DNA from: Glutamicibacter sp. JL.03c
GTDB lineage: Bacteria; Actinomycetota; Actinomycetes; Actinomycetales; Micrococcaceae
NCBI RefSeq assembly: GCF_025854375.1
Contig: NZ_CP107575.1
Location: 2,170,001-2,234,000, forward strand
DNA: 64,000 nt
Direction of reading: 5' to 3'
Part shown: piece by piece, positions 24,568 through 34,330 of the stretch
Numbering within the stretch: position 1 is the first letter of the stretch
How the letters are laid out: each line of letters opens with the position of its first letter
The notes under the pieces: generated by a model
What the model saw: only the letters and a program-made list of their open reading frames with translations
Databases searched by the model: none
Told to the model about the DNA's origin: nothing
Position numbers and translations under genes: made by a program

Positions 24568-26271
24568 CTAGCCCGGGTAGGCGACGTCCTGGGCGAAGTC
24601 GTCGAGTTCATGCCAGGAGTTGCCCACCCGGGTGTAGAGCTTTTCCTTGGTTTCGGCATAGACCTCGCGTCGATCTCCAACGCCGGTAGCGATGCCGACC
24701 ATGCCCAGCAGCAATTGCAGGTGCTCGCTGCCGCCTTCGAAGGTCATCTGGGCGGCCTCAACAGCCTCGGAGTCATCCAACGCCGCCACGATGATCGAGC
24801 TGTCCGAATCCCACAACGCGGTGTTCACCGGAACCTCTGGATACAGGCGCATGGGCGAATCGGTCAGGCCGCGGGGAGCGCCCTCGGCATCGCGGATCAC
24901 GCCGGCCACATACACTGCGGTGTTCGCGCCCTTGGTGGCGACGATCAAGGCACGGGCCCCGTCGCGGGAAATCCGCAGCGAATCGATGTTGGCCCCTTCC
25001 AGCCACGCAACATCGATCGGGCGCGCTTCGCCCTTGCTTTCCGTATCCGCCGGGACCGCCATGATCGGGGTCTCCGCCCCGTTATCGGCGGTCCAGGTCC
25101 AGCCGGCCACATCCATCGAGGGCTGGATCAGGTCCTTGCCCTCCAGGGCCAGCCGGAGCCGGCCGGAGTCGCCGATGCGCAGCAGCTGGGTGCGGCGGCC
25201 GTTGAGGAAGGCGTAGCTGTTGCCCACTGGCGACATCGCGGGATCTCGCGGATCATAGGCCGAGACGTCGGGCAGTCCGCCCACCGGGATGATCGAGCGG
25301 CCCTTCACGTACACGAGGTCCTGGTCGGAAATGCCCACCAGCGTGTCCTGGGTGCTCGGATTGATTTCGGCCGGCTCGATGCTCAATTCGTTCGAAGCCA
25401 GGTTCACGTCGTTCTCTTCACGCAGCATCTTCACCGAGTCCACCGAGGACAATGCGGTCAGCGACTGTTCCAGCTGCTGCTTCATCAGCAACAACGTCTG
25501 GTCATTGGCGTCGGTGAAGGAATCCGAGTTCAGGTCGATCGTGGCCTCGCGGTCCCGCACCGGAACTGCGGAGCGCACCAGCTGGCTGGCCGAGGAGAAA
25601 GCCGAGACGACCGCGTTCTCCAGGTATGGGGCCGGTCCCTTCAGCAAGGCCTCCACCATCGAGGTTGCCGTGCCGGATCCCGAGGTGAACCATCGGACAT
25701 CCGGCACCAGGTAGGCGTAGCTGGCGTCGTAGAAATACAGGGTCTGCGCGGCGAAAATCTTGGTGAAGGTCGAAGCTTCGAGCATCGTGCCATCCGGCGC
25801 GTCGACGATTCGCCATTGGTCATCGACCTTGGCGACCTTGATGTCCACGGCACGGGTGGAGTGGCTCGGGTAATTTGTCCGCACTCCTTGGGCGTCCACT
25901 TCCCCGGTGATCTCCAATTGGATGGTGTACTGGTTGGCATCAGCCCCGTTGACCACGTTGAACGCCTCGTAGATCAAGGTCTGGGTATCCCCGCGCCAGG
26001 AGTTCTTCAGCTCCGCGGTCATATATTCGCGGGCTACCGCATAGTCTTCGGACACCGAGCGTCCAGCCTCGACAAATCCTTCGACAATCTCCCGGGCGTC
26101 GGCGCCATCGGCGGGCCCTTCGGCCGCGTAGCTATAGCTCTCGCCGCCGCTGTCCTCCGAACCGGCCTCGATCTGCTGGACACTGGAGGAACGGGGAATG
26201 GAAGCGCAGCCGGAGAGGGCCAGCAGCCCAACCAGCAACGCGGAGAGCAGAACCCGTAGTTTCTTTCCCAC
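24568..26271 (-). CDS. lpqB: Lipoprotein LpqB, partner of MtrAB
   Basis: Lipoprotein that modulates MtrA activation through contact with the MtrB extracellular domain, as shown in mycobacteria. Signal peptide with lipobox: [16 protein letters not shown], lipid-modified Cys at about residue 22. A GerMN-like domain occupies the middle (about residues 200-330) and a beta-propeller-like region with WTWTADNG and [13 protein letters not shown] follows. Length is 567 residues. The GTG start overlaps the mtrB stop by one base (TAGTG), so expression is coupled to the kinase. The gene ends 70 bp before comF. Confidence 0.95.
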   Translation of the reverse strand: MGKKLRVLLSALLVGLLALSGCASIPRSSSVQQIEAGSEDSGGESYSYAAEGPADGADAREIVEGFVEAGRSVSEDYAVAREYMTAELKNSWRGDTQTLIYEAFNVVNGADANQYTIQLEITGEVDAQGVRTNYPSHSTRAVDIKVAKVDDQWRIVDAPDGTMLEASTFTKIFAAQTLYFYDASYAYLVPDVRWFTSGSGTATSMVEALLKGPAPYLENAVVSAFSSASQLVRSAVPVRDREATIDLNSDSFTDANDQTLLLMKQQLEQSLTALSSVDSVKMLREENDVNLASNELSIEPAEINPSTQDTLVGISDQDLVYVKGRSIIPVGGLPDVSAYDPRDPAMSPVGNSYAFLNGRRTQLLRIGDSGRLRLALEGKDLIQPSMDVAGWTWTADNGAETPIMAVPADTESKGEARPIDVAWLEGANIDSLRISRDGARALIVATKGANTAVYVAGVIRDAEGAPRGLTDSPMRLYPEVPVNTALWDSDSSIIVAALDDSEAVEAAQMTFEGGSEHLQLLLGMVGIATGVGDRREVYAETKEKLYTRVGNSWHELDDFAQDVAYPG

Positions 26272-28079
26272 TAGTTCTCCTCCTTCTTCGTTTCATTGCC
26301 CGCGGCGCTCGGGTCGGTCACGTCGTCATCGAGCAGGGCATCATCCAATCCCAGGATCAGCGGCGTGTAGCCGATCTTCGGCACCTCGCCGGTGAGCGGG
26401 AAGCTGTCACCCAGCGGAGGCAGGATGTTTTCCGGAGCCGCCGGCTCCAATGGCAACGGCGACGAGTCGATCTCCTGCTCCTCGGATTTCGGCAGCGTCA
26501 GGCGGAACACCGAACCGACCTGGGGCTTGCCCCAGGCCTCCAGCCGGCCTTCGTGCAGCCGAGTGTCTTCCATGGAGATCGACAGCCCCAGCCCGGAGCC
26601 GCCGGTGGTCCTGGCACGGGCCGGATCGGCACGCCAGAACCGGTCGAAGACGTGCAGGCAGGCCTCTTGGGACATGCCGATGCCGTAGTCGCGCACGGAT
26701 ACCGCCACGGCGCTCTGGTTCGAGGCAATGGTGATATCGATCGGGTTGCTCTCGCCGTGTTCCACGGCGTTGAGCACGAGGTTGCGGATGATCCGTTCGA
26801 CGCGACGCGGGTCGACCTCGGCCACGCAGCCTTCGCTCGGTGCATTCAAGCGGATGATTGAGCCATATTCATCGGCAACCGGCGTCGCGGTTTCGATGAC
26901 CTTGCGGGCGATCGCGTTCAGGTCGGTGGACTCCCTGTCCAGGACCGCCACCCCGGCGTCGAAGCGCGAGACTTCGAGCAGGTCGTTGAGCAGGTGCTGG
27001 AAGCGCTCGATCTGGTTGTACATCAGCTCGGCGGATCGCGCGGTGAGCGGGTCAAAATCCTCGCGGGCATCGTGAATGACCTCCGCCGCCATGCGCACCG
27101 TGGTCAGCGGGGTGCGCAATTCGTGGGAGACATCGGAGACAAACCGCTGCTGCATCGCGGAAAGATTGTTCAGCTGGGTGATCTGCTCCTGAAGGGAGTG
27201 CGCCATGTGGTTGAACGCGGTGCCCAGGCGGGCCACCTCATCCTTGCCGGCGACCTTCATGCGGCGGTCCAAATCACCGGAGGCGATGCGCTCGGAAACG
27301 TAGGCGGCATCTGCGACCGGTCGCACCACGGTTCGCGCCACGGACCAGGCGACAAAGCCGACTACGGCCAGCAGGATCAGGCCGGTGAACGCGAGGGCGC
27401 GGTTGATGAATTCCAGGGTGGACTGGACGCTGGAGAGGTCGTAGACCAGGTACAGGCCATATTCGCGGCCTGGCGGGATCAGGACCTTGGTGCCGACAAC
27501 GAGGCCTGGTTGCGCCTGGTCGTCACTGCCCAGTTCAACCGAGCGCCAGTAGATGCCCTGTTCACCGGCCACCCGTTCAGCCAGGTCGGCGGGAATCACG
27601 CGGGTGGTCAAGGATCCAGAGGCCATCGGGCCGACGTAGAGGCTCTGGTCGCCGGCGATGGGCATGAGCACAAAATCCCGCACCACGGTAGCGCCGTCGC
27701 CTTCCAGCGAGGCAAGGGTGGAGTTCACCAGGGCCTGGGTGGAAGCACGGTCGGTAGTTGATGCGGATTCGAGGATCGAACGGGCCTGGGTCAGGCCACG
27801 CTCGGACTCCTTGGAGATCTGGTTCACGCGCTCTTCATAGAGCGTGGAAGCAATCTGGTTGGACAAGAACGCGCCCGCGGCCAGCAGTGCCAAGGTGGTG
27901 AAGAGCAGCGTGGAGATCACCGTGCGGTAGATCAAATGGCGCTGCCAGCGCTGCCTGAGGGCGAAGAGCGGACGCCGGGCCCACGATTTCAGCTTCGCGA
28001 AGGAGAACCGCTTCGACGGGGATTGGGCAGACACGTCGAGCGGAACCAACTCCTTGCCGGTCGACGTGTGTGAGCTCAA
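26271..28079 (-). CDS. mtrB: Sensor histidine kinase MtrB
   Basis: Membrane sensor kinase of the MtrAB system, controlling cell wall and division genes. Two transmembrane helices (about residues 50-75 and 235-255) flank an extracellular sensor region; HAMP is at about 255-310; the phospho-acceptor is in [14 protein letters not shown] (about residue 340); the ATPase domain has [11 protein letters not shown] and [12 protein letters not shown] short acidic Pro-rich tail follows. Length is 602 residues. The start appears to be a TTG at 28079 overlapping the mtrA TGA (TTGA). No ATG or GTG is found nearby in the first 40 codons, so the unusual start is probably real. Confidence 0.96.
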   Translation of the reverse strand: MSSHTSTGKELVPLDVSAQSPSKRFSFAKLKSWARRPLFALRQRWQRHLIYRTVISTLLFTTLALLAAGAFLSNQIASTLYEERVNQISKESERGLTQARSILESASTTDRASTQALVNSTLASLEGDGATVVRDFVLMPIAGDQSLYVGPMASGSLTTRVIPADLAERVAGEQGIYWRSVELGSDDQAQPGLVVGTKVLIPPGREYGLYLVYDLSSVQSTLEFINRALAFTGLILLAVVGFVAWSVARTVVRPVADAAYVSERIASGDLDRRMKVAGKDEVARLGTAFNHMAHSLQEQITQLNNLSAMQQRFVSDVSHELRTPLTTVRMAAEVIHDAREDFDPLTARSAELMYNQIERFQHLLNDLLEVSRFDAGVAVLDRESTDLNAIARKVIETATPVADEYGSIIRLNAPSEGCVAEVDPRRVERIIRNLVLNAVEHGESNPIDITIASNQSAVAVSVRDYGIGMSQEACLHVFDRFWRADPARARTTGGSGLGLSISMEDTRLHEGRLEAWGKPQVGSVFRLTLPKSEEQEIDSSPLPLEPAAPENILPPLGDSFPLTGEVPKIGYTPLILGLDDALLDDDVTDPSAAGNETKKEEN

Positions 28080-28756
28080 CTTGCCGAACCTGCTTTATAT
28101 CCCACCCCGCGTACGGTTTGGATGATTTGCGGCTTCTCCGGGTCAATTTCGATCTTGGAGCGCAGGCGCTGAACGTGGACGTTGACCAGCCGGGTGTCTG
28201 CCGCATGGCGGTAGCCCCATACTGCTTCCAGAAGCTGTTCGCGGCTGAAGACCTGCCATGGCTTGCGGGCCATGGTCACAAGCAGATCGAACTCCAGCGG
28301 AGTCAAGGAAACCGGTACTTTGCCGCGGGTGACCTGATGGCCGGCGACGTCGATCGAGACCTCGCCAACCTGCAGGCTTTCTGCCGTGTGGGTCTCGCTC
28401 GGGCGCAAGCGGGCGCGAACCCGGGCCACGAGTTCTGCTGGCTTAAATGGCTTGGGAACGTAGTCGTCCGCACCGGATTCGAGTCCGCGCACCACGTCAG
28501 CGGTGTCGGACTTGGCGGTGAGCATCACGACGGGAACATCGGACTCGGCACGGATCTGCTTGCAGACTTCGATGCCGTCGATGCCCGGGAGCATGAGGTC
28601 CAAAAGAACCAGGTCGGGGTTGAATTCACGGAATGCAGTCAGGGCACCGGATCCTTCATAGCAAAATGATGCCTCAAAGCCATCATTTTGCAAGACGATG
28701 CCAATCATTTCCGACAATGCTTCATCATCGTCAACGACTAGAATCCGTGCTTTCAT
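28076..28756 (-). CDS. mtrA: Response regulator MtrA
   Basis: OmpR-family response regulator, 226 residues. Receiver domain with acidic pocket DDD (about residues 9-11), phospho-acceptor Asp53 in LVLLDLMLPG, and Lys in VPKPFKPAEL. The C-terminal winged helix (about 130-222) has LTPLEFDLLVTMARKP and RLVNVHVQRLRSKIE. It is the first gene of mtrA-mtrB-lpqB and overlaps mtrB by four bases. MtrA is essential in M. tuberculosis and regulates division and cell wall hydrolase genes. Candidate targets in this window include the LysM transglycosylase, but I saw no clear MtrA box there. Confidence 0.97.
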   Translation of the reverse strand: MKARILVVDDDEALSEMIGIVLQNDGFEASFCYEGSGALTAFREFNPDLVLLDLMLPGIDGIEVCKQIRAESDVPVVMLTAKSDTADVVRGLESGADDYVPKPFKPAELVARVRARLRPSETHTAESLQVGEVSIDVAGHQVTRGKVPVSLTPLEFDLLVTMARKPWQVFSREQLLEAVWGYRHAADTRLVNVHVQRLRSKIEIDPEKPQIIQTVRGVGYKAGSAS

Positions 28757-28890
28757 CCCATGTCCCCCTGTAACCGTAGGTCTGAGGTTCCAGCCAACTG
28801 GCCAAACCGGGCAGATCAGCTACCCCACTACCTAAGATACATGATCAACTGCCGTATTCCGGCTGTGACCGGCACGAATAAACCAAACCG

Positions 28891-29952
28891 TTATGCGTCG
28901 ACGCGCGTTTGCTCCAGCGCTTGGGCATAGGCCGAAAGACTCTGCAAAGTGCCTACGGCTTCGGCGCCGGTGGACCGGGCGAAATCACCGCGCGGCATCA
29001 GCGTCATCGAGCCCAGCTGGCCTGCTGACAGGCCCAGCTGCCGCCACGGGCGCAGGATGGAATTCACCGCGTCAACCACTCCAGGAGCACGGTCGCCCGG
29101 TGCCAGCACCTGCAGGAAGATATGGCCGCCGCCTTCCACGAATCCGGCAACGCGTTCCCACTTGCGGTAATCCAGCCCCTGGGGATCAAGTACCACAGCG
29201 CCAGCGCCTGCCTGGGCGAGCATGTCCATGCGTTCGATCCACCGCTCATCCCCCGTGGACAGGTTGAGCACCGGACGCACGTTCCAGCGCGGCCCCCCTG
29301 TCTGCATCACCTTGAAGAATTCCTCATAGCCGCCGCGCACCTCCGAACGCGCAATGGAACGCAGCGTGCGGTATCCGCTGGAGGTCTTGATCGTGCCATC
29401 GAGGACATCGGCCAGCACCGGCTCATCGAGCTGCACGGTGAACGAGCGGACACTGGTGATCCGGGCCAGCCGGTCGAGGTGTTCCTTGAGCCCGTGGGCA
29501 TAGGCGGCAATGATGTCCCGGCGAGCGCCATGGTCGCTGATCGCGCGTTCGCCGCTGGACAAATACAGCCGCGCGGCCAGGCTCCAGGGACCGAGCACGG
29601 TGAGCTTGAGCCGTTGTGCCGGTTTCCGCTCGGCTCCCAGCACATCGGCCAGCAGGTTCTCGTCGCTGCGCAGCAGGCTGCGTGCCCTGCGGGCATCAAC
29701 TCCGTCGTTCACGCCGACGCGCCAGCCGTGCGGTTGCAGGTCGAATCCGAGCTCGGCGAGCAAGGTGGCGCTGCGTCCCACCTGGTCGGCTCCGACCCCG
29801 CGGTCGGCAAGCTGCGGAAAGACGGCAAGGTTGGGTTCGCCGAGCTCGCCGCGAATGATCTCGTGGATCTGCAGCGGGTCCGTGCCGGGAAACTGGCAGA
29901 ACGCTGTGGCATATACGTCCGAGCGTTCTGCCTCAGGGGCCAGCTCAGGCAT
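28891..29952 (-). CDS. MetE-like (cobalamin-independent methionine synthase fold) protein
   Basis: 353 residues with the UROD/MetE TIM-barrel pattern: TAFCQFPGTDP at the N-terminus, LGPWSLAARLYL in the middle, VQLDEPVLADVL (the MetE 'DEP' block), and GAGAVVLDPQGLD near the end. It resembles the actinobacterial family annotated as methionine synthase, vitamin-B12 independent (Rv3015c type). Against a true MetE activity: it is half the length, and the only cysteine I see is in FCQ at about residue 19, so the His-Cys-Cys zinc site for homocysteine is missing. The function is unknown. Its ATG overlaps the 3' end of the chorismate mutase gene by 8 bp. Confidence 0.85.
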   Translation of the reverse strand: MPELAPEAERSDVYATAFCQFPGTDPLQIHEIIRGELGEPNLAVFPQLADRGVGADQVGRSATLLAELGFDLQPHGWRVGVNDGVDARRARSLLRSDENLLADVLGAERKPAQRLKLTVLGPWSLAARLYLSSGERAISDHGARRDIIAAYAHGLKEHLDRLARITSVRSFTVQLDEPVLADVLDGTIKTSSGYRTLRSIARSEVRGGYEEFFKVMQTGGPRWNVRPVLNLSTGDERWIERMDMLAQAGAGAVVLDPQGLDYRKWERVAGFVEGGGHIFLQVLAPGDRAPGVVDAVNSILRPWRQLGLSAGQLGSMTLMPRGDFARSTGAEAVGTLQSLSAYAQALEQTRVDA

Positions 29953-30316
29953 CGTTATGCGAGTCAGAAATATTCTGGTGGTGGCGGATCACTTCGGAAA
30001 TCACGAAATTCAGGAACTTCTCGGCGAATTCCGGATCCAGGTGCGCCTCGTGCGCCAGGGCCCGCAGGCGCTCGATCTGCGCCTTTTCGCGGTGGGGATC
30101 GCTCGGTGGGAGCTTGTGCTGGGCTTTGAGATGTCCTACCCGCTGGGTCGCCTTGAAGCGCTCGGCCAACAGGTAGACCAGCTGTGCGTCGAAATTGTCG
30201 ATGCTGCCGCGGATGGCGTATAGCTCCTGAAGCACTTCATTCTGGACCTCACCGTGCAACGAGCTGGCGTGCGGGTCGAATGACTCATTCAGTGCAGTGT
30301 TTTTCGGCTCGTTCAT
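29945..30316 (-). CDS. Chorismate mutase, AroQ type
   Basis: Converts chorismate to prephenate for phenylalanine and tyrosine synthesis. 123 residues, all-helical: LYAIRGSIDNFDAQLVYLLAERFKATQRVGHLKAQ holds the conserved first-helix Arg and the Arg/Lys of the active site, then PPSDPHREKAQIERL and the last helix FLNFVISEVIRHHQ. Long first helix and LPPSDP-RE- are typical of the actinobacterial cytoplasmic form. No signal peptide is present, so this is not the secreted AroQ-gamma type. The ATG at 30316 has no clear Shine-Dalgarno and may be leaderless. It heads a two-gene unit with the MetE-like gene. Confidence 0.93.
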   Translation of the reverse strand: MNEPKNTALNESFDPHASSLHGEVQNEVLQELYAIRGSIDNFDAQLVYLLAERFKATQRVGHLKAQHKLPPSDPHREKAQIERLRALAHEAHLDPEFAEKFLNFVISEVIRHHQNISDSHNDA

Positions 30317-30360
30317 GGTGTCAAGTTTACGGGTTCACCTCGCGAATCTCCCACAAAGTG

Positions 30361-30399
30361 ACATGCCCCGGCTACGCGGGTCGCGTAGCCGGGGCATGT
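30361..30399 (-). terminator. GC-rich terminator hairpin after the ABC transporter operon
   Basis: An 18-bp perfect stem (ACATGCCCCGGCTACGCG and its complement) with a three-base loop, 21 bp past the ATPase stop codon. No T-run is present, so release may need Rho or the stem alone. Confidence 0.75.
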
Positions 30400-30419
30400 G
30401 CCCGGATCAGGGCTCAGGG

Positions 30420-32114
30420 TCAGCGCTGATTCAGTTCGTCGATCAATGCTCGGCGCTGGGCCTGCTCGCGCGGGTCCGGGACCGGAAGCGAGGCGATCAG
30501 CCGCTGCGTGTAGCCGTGCTGCGGGTTCGCCAGGACCTGGGAGCCCAGCCCTTCTTCGATCAGGCTTCCGCGGTAGAGCACGCCCACCCAGGTCGCCAGC
30601 TGGTCGACCACGGCCAGATCGTGCGAGACGAACAGCGCCGCGAATCCGAGCTCGGTCTGCAGTTCGCGGAAGAGCTCGAGCACCTTGGCCTGCACCGAGA
30701 CATCCAGGGCGCTGGTCGGTTCATCGGCGATCAGCAGCTTGGGATCCAGCGCCAGGGCACGGGCCAGGGAGGCGCGCTGGCGCTGGCCGCCGGAAAGCTC
30801 GTGCGGGTAGCGCTGGGCGAAGCCGGCTGGCAGCTGTACCGCTTCGAGCAGCTCGCTGACCTTGGCCCTGCTTTGCGCCGGGTTCAGATCGCGGTGCACC
30901 GCCAGCGGCTCGGCCACGCATTCGCCAACACTCAGGTGCGGGTTGAAGCTGGCGGCCGGGTCCTGGAAGACGAAGCCGATCTGTTCACGCAGCGGCTTGA
31001 AGCTGCGCTCCTTGAACTGCGCCATCTCGTAGCCCAGCACCTTCAGCGAACCGGAGGTGATGCGGTTCAGCCCGGCGATGCTGCGCCCGATGGTGGTCTT
31101 GCCCGAACCGGACTCGCCCACCAGCCCGTAGACTTCGCCGGCGTGGATCTTCAGGTCCACCTCCTTGACCGCGGTGAATCCCGGCGCCCCGAGCCGTCCG
31201 GGGAAATGCACGCCCAGGCCGCTGGCTTCAACCAGCACCGCCGCGTCAGCATGCGGGCGTTCGGCAAGGTTGGCCGAAGCGCTCTCGCGGCCCAGGTGCG
31301 GCACGGCGGCCAGCAGGGACTTGGTGTAGTCCTCCCGGGGACGCTCGAACAGCTCAAGCGCTGGCGCTTGTTCGACGATCTGCCCCTGGTTCATGACGAC
31401 CACGCGGTCGGCGATATCCGCGACAACGCCCATATTGTGGGTGATGATCACGATCGCGGTGCCCAGTTCTTCGCGAAGTTCGCGCAGCAGCGAGAGGATC
31501 TCGGCCTGCACGGTCACGTCCAGGGCGGTGGTTGGCTCATCGGCCACGATCAGCTTGGGCTTCAGGGCCAGGGCCGCGGCGATGACCACGCGCTGCTTCT
31601 GTCCCCCGGAGAACTGGTGCGGGTAGTAGTTCACGCGCTGCTGCGGGTCGGGGATGCCGACCTGGCGCATCGCTTCGATGGCCCGTGCCTTGGCTTCCTT
31701 CCTGGAGATCTTGTTGTGGGTGCGGATGCCCTCCATGATCTGCCAGCCGACGGTGAATACCGGGTTCAGCGCGGTGGACGGCTCCTGGAAGACCATGGCC
31801 ACGTCGCGTCCGCGCACCGCGCGCAGTTCGGAACCCTGCAGGGTGAGCATGTTCTTGCCGTTGAGGTACACCCCGCCGTGGGCGGCACCATTCTCCGCGA
31901 GGATGCCCAGCGCGGTACGGGCAGTGACCGACTTGCCCGAGCCGGATTCGCCGACGATGGCCAAGATCTCCCCCGCCTTGACCTTCAGGTCGACGCCGCG
32001 CACGGCAGGCACGGCGCCGGCGTCGGTGACGAAGTCGATGTTCAGTCCTTCAATGCGCAGCACCTCGGCTCCGGTATCGGCTGGGCCGCGTGTTTCGGTT
32101 GAGCTCTGGTTCAC
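30420..32114 (-). CDS. Di/oligopeptide ABC transporter, fused DppD-DppF ATPase
   Basis: 564 residues with two complete ABC domains. Domain 1: Walker A GESGSGKSVTA (about residue 42), signature FSGGQKQRVV, Walker B KLIVADEPTTALD. Domain 2: Walker A GESGSGKTTIGRS (about residue 340), signature LSGGQRQRAS, Walker B KLLIADEPTSALD. Both catalytic Glu are intact. Each domain ends in the Cys-poor oligopeptide-type extension (PLLAAVPHLG; RLIASLPVPDPR). In many bacteria these are two proteins; the fusion is common in actinobacteria. The start overlaps the permease stop by four bases (ATGA), placing it last in the leftward binding protein-permease-permease-ATPase operon. Confidence 0.95.
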   Translation of the reverse strand: MNQSSTETRGPADTGAEVLRIEGLNIDFVTDAGAVPAVRGVDLKVKAGEILAIVGESGSGKSVTARTALGILAENGAAHGGVYLNGKNMLTLQGSELRAVRGRDVAMVFQEPSTALNPVFTVGWQIMEGIRTHNKISRKEAKARAIEAMRQVGIPDPQQRVNYYPHQFSGGQKQRVVIAAALALKPKLIVADEPTTALDVTVQAEILSLLRELREELGTAIVIITHNMGVVADIADRVVVMNQGQIVEQAPALELFERPREDYTKSLLAAVPHLGRESASANLAERPHADAAVLVEASGLGVHFPGRLGAPGFTAVKEVDLKIHAGEVYGLVGESGSGKTTIGRSIAGLNRITSGSLKVLGYEMAQFKERSFKPLREQIGFVFQDPAASFNPHLSVGECVAEPLAVHRDLNPAQSRAKVSELLEAVQLPAGFAQRYPHELSGGQRQRASLARALALDPKLLIADEPTSALDVSVQAKVLELFRELQTELGFAALFVSHDLAVVDQLATWVGVLYRGSLIEEGLGSQVLANPQHGYTQRLIASLPVPDPREQAQRRALIDELNQR

Positions 32115-33097
32115 TGGGTGGCTCCTGCCTGTGCAGACTGGGTGATTCGCTTGGCTTTCTTCCGGCTGAAGCGCCGCAGCCGCGGATCGTTCAGGTCATT
32201 CATGGACTCGCCGACCAGGGTCAGGCCCATCACGGTGAGCACAATGGCCACGCCCGGGAACAGGCCGGTCCACCAGATGCCGCTGGTGGCATCGGACATG
32301 GCCCGGTTCAGGTCATAGCCCCACTCGGAGGCGGCGGTGGGTTCGATGCCGAAGCCCAGGAAGCCCAGCCCAGCCAGCGTGAGCAAGGCTTCGGTTGCGT
32401 TCAGCGTGAAGATCAGCGGCAGGGTGCGCGTGGAGTTGCGCAGCAGGTGCGTGAACATGACGCGCCACGGGCTCGCGCCGATGACCTGTGCCGACTCCAC
32501 GAACGGTTCGGCTTTCAGGCGCATCACCTCGGCGCGCACCACGCGGAAATACTGCGGGATGAACACGACCGTGATGGAAATGGCCGCGGCCATGATGCCG
32601 CCGAAGAGCGAGGACTGGCCCTGGGAAATCACGATGGACATCACGATGGCCAGCAGCAGGGAGGGGAAGGCGTAGATCGCATCGGCCAGCACTACCATGA
32701 TGCGGTCGAACCAGCCGCCGAGGTAGCCGGAGATCAGGCCCAGCAGCACGCCGACGAACAGCGACATCACCACCGCGGCGAGAATCACCCAGATCGCGGT
32801 TTGCGCGCCGAAGAGGGTACGCGAGAAGACATCGTATCCGGTGGAGGTGGTCCCCCAGATGAACTTCGAATCCGGTGCGGCCTGGCGCGGGAAGTCGCCC
32901 GAGGCATCGGAGGACTGCGCAAAATCGAAGGGCGCGATCAGCGGCGCCAGCAGGGCGCTCAACAAGAACAAGGCTGATAGGACCAGGCCGGCAATCAGCA
33001 TGCCGCGCTGCAGCCCGGAGGACATGCGCAGGTGCGAAACGACCGGCAGCTGCTTCAGCCGGGAGCTGGAGGAGGTTGGCAAAGTAGGGGTAGCCAT
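32111..33097 (-). CDS. Di/oligopeptide ABC transporter permease (DppC type)
   Basis: 328 residues, six predicted membrane helices. The N-terminal OppC_N segment (LQRGMLIAGLVLSALFLLSALLAPL) comes first, then the permease core, whose EAA loop reads EPFVESAQVIGASPWRVMFTHLL, the contact site for the ATPase. The C-terminus GVAIVLTVMGLTLVGESMNDLNDPRL is the family signature for DppC. It starts 2 bp after the DppB stop codon and overlaps the ATPase gene by four bases, so all are tightly coupled. Confidence 0.95.
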   Translation of the reverse strand: MATPTLPTSSSSRLKQLPVVSHLRMSSGLQRGMLIAGLVLSALFLLSALLAPLIAPFDFAQSSDASGDFPRQAAPDSKFIWGTTSTGYDVFSRTLFGAQTAIWVILAAVVMSLFVGVLLGLISGYLGGWFDRIMVVLADAIYAFPSLLLAIVMSIVISQGQSSLFGGIMAAAISITVVFIPQYFRVVRAEVMRLKAEPFVESAQVIGASPWRVMFTHLLRNSTRTLPLIFTLNATEALLTLAGLGFLGFGIEPTAASEWGYDLNRAMSDATSGIWWTGLFPGVAIVLTVMGLTLVGESMNDLNDPRLRRFSRKKAKRITQSAQAGATQ

Positions 33098-33099
33098 GA

Positions 33100-34188
33100 T
33101 TAGTACCTGACTCTCGGGTCGATCAATGCTGCCAGGACGTCAACGATGAAGTTGGTGACGGCCACGATAATGGCCAGCAGAACCACAATGCCCTGTACGG
33201 CGACGAAGTCGCGGGCGGTGAGGTATTCGGCAAGCTTGAAGCCCAGGCCAGACCACTCGAAGGTGGTCTCGGTCAGCACGGCTCCTCCGAGCAGCATGGC
33301 AATCTGCAGGCCCATGACGGTGATGATCGGGATCAGCGCCGGACGGTAGGCATGCTTGGTGGTGAGGCGGAATTCGCTCACGCCACGCGAGCGTCCCGCT
33401 TCCACGTACTCGCGCCCCAGGGTGCCGATGGCGTTGGTGCGCACCAGGCGCAGGAATACCCCGCCGGTGAGCAGGCCGAGCGCCAGCGCGGGAAGCAGCG
33501 CGTGCTCGGTGACATTCCAGAAGGCTGGCATGTTTCCGCTGCGCAGGGCATCGAGCCAGTAGATGCCCGAGGGGTTTTGCAGGCCGGTCAGTTCCAGTTC
33601 GGTTTGCCAGTCGGCACGTCCGCTGATCGGCAGCCAGCCCAGCCAGACGCCGAAGATGAGCTTCAAGACCAGGCCGGCGAAGAAGACCGGGGTGGCGTAG
33701 CCCAAGATCGCCAGGATGCGCAGGATCGCATCCGGGTAGCGGTCGCGGAACTTGGCGGCGACCAGGCCCAGCGGGATGCCAACCAAGAGCGCGACGATCA
33801 CCGCGTTGATGGCCAGCTCCAAGGTGGCCGCGCCGTAGGTGCTAAGCACCTCGGTCACGGCGCGGTTATCGCTCAGGGTACGGCCCAGGTCTCCGGTGAA
33901 GACCTGTCCGAGGTACTCGAAGTACTGGATCAGCAGCGGCCGGTCATATCCGGCTTCATGGATGCGCGCGGCGAGCTGGTCAGGAGTCAGGCGTCCGCCC
34001 ATGGCAGCGGTGATCGGATCTCCGGTCACCCGCATGAGGAAGAAGACCACTGTGATGAGGATGAAGACAGTGGGGATGATCAGCAGGAATCGCGTAATCA
34101 AGTAGCGCAGGAATCCGCCGCCTTGGTTCTTGGCGCGGGGTGCTGCTATCGGGCTTGTTTCTTGTCCCGGTGGTGACGTGATGGTCAT
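33100..34188 (-). CDS. Di/oligopeptide ABC transporter permease (DppB type)
   Basis: 362 residues with a proline-rich cytosolic N-terminus (about 25 residues), then the DppB start YLITRFLLIIPTVFILITVVFF, TM helices, and the EAA loop EYVEAGRSRGVSEFRLTTKHA. GGAVLTETTFEWSGLGFKLAEYL and VDVLAALIDPRVRY at the end are DppB hallmarks. AAGGACTGACG precedes the ATG at 34188. It lies 142 bp downstream of the binding-protein gene with an intercistronic hairpin in between (34213-34256), a usual device for making more binding protein than permease. Confidence 0.95.
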   Translation of the reverse strand: MTITSPPGQETSPIAAPRAKNQGGGFLRYLITRFLLIIPTVFILITVVFFLMRVTGDPITAAMGGRLTPDQLAARIHEAGYDRPLLIQYFEYLGQVFTGDLGRTLSDNRAVTEVLSTYGAATLELAINAVIVALLVGIPLGLVAAKFRDRYPDAILRILAILGYATPVFFAGLVLKLIFGVWLGWLPISGRADWQTELELTGLQNPSGIYWLDALRSGNMPAFWNVTEHALLPALALGLLTGGVFLRLVRTNAIGTLGREYVEAGRSRGVSEFRLTTKHAYRPALIPIITVMGLQIAMLLGGAVLTETTFEWSGLGFKLAEYLTARDFVAVQGIVVLLAIIVAVTNFIVDVLAALIDPRVRY

Positions 34189-34212
34189 CGTCAGTCCTTA
34201 GAGTTCAGGATG

Positions 34213-34256
34213 CTTGGCCGGCGCCGCCACACGGTAATTGCGACGGCGCATGCCAA
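34213..34256 (-). other. Intercistronic hairpin between binding-protein and permease genes
   Basis: CTTGGCCGGCGCCG (34213-34226) can pair with CGGCGCATGCCAAG (34243-34256): CTTGGC/GCCAAG outer stem and GCGCCG/CGGCGC inner stem. No T-run follows. Such stems protect the binding-protein mRNA from 3' decay or attenuate the permeases. Confidence 0.6.
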
Positions 34257-34330
34257 GGGGACCCGGCGTGCGCGTGGTGTACAACGCACGTCAGATCCCC
34301 TTCGATTCGATGTGTACAGGCAGAGCCGGA

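Noticed and set aside
23725-26259. An 844-residue frame antisense to comF and lpqB
   Set aside because: It spans two real genes on the other strand, has Arg/His/Gly-rich nonsense composition and no recognisable domain.
28757-28890. MtrA box in the mtrA upstream region
   Set aside because: A single GTAACCGTAGG-like string near 28769 is not enough to claim a site; no second half was found.
30297-32102. A 601-residue frame antisense to the double ATPase
   Set aside because: Covers a well-conserved ABC ATPase gene; no family match and atypical amino-acid use.
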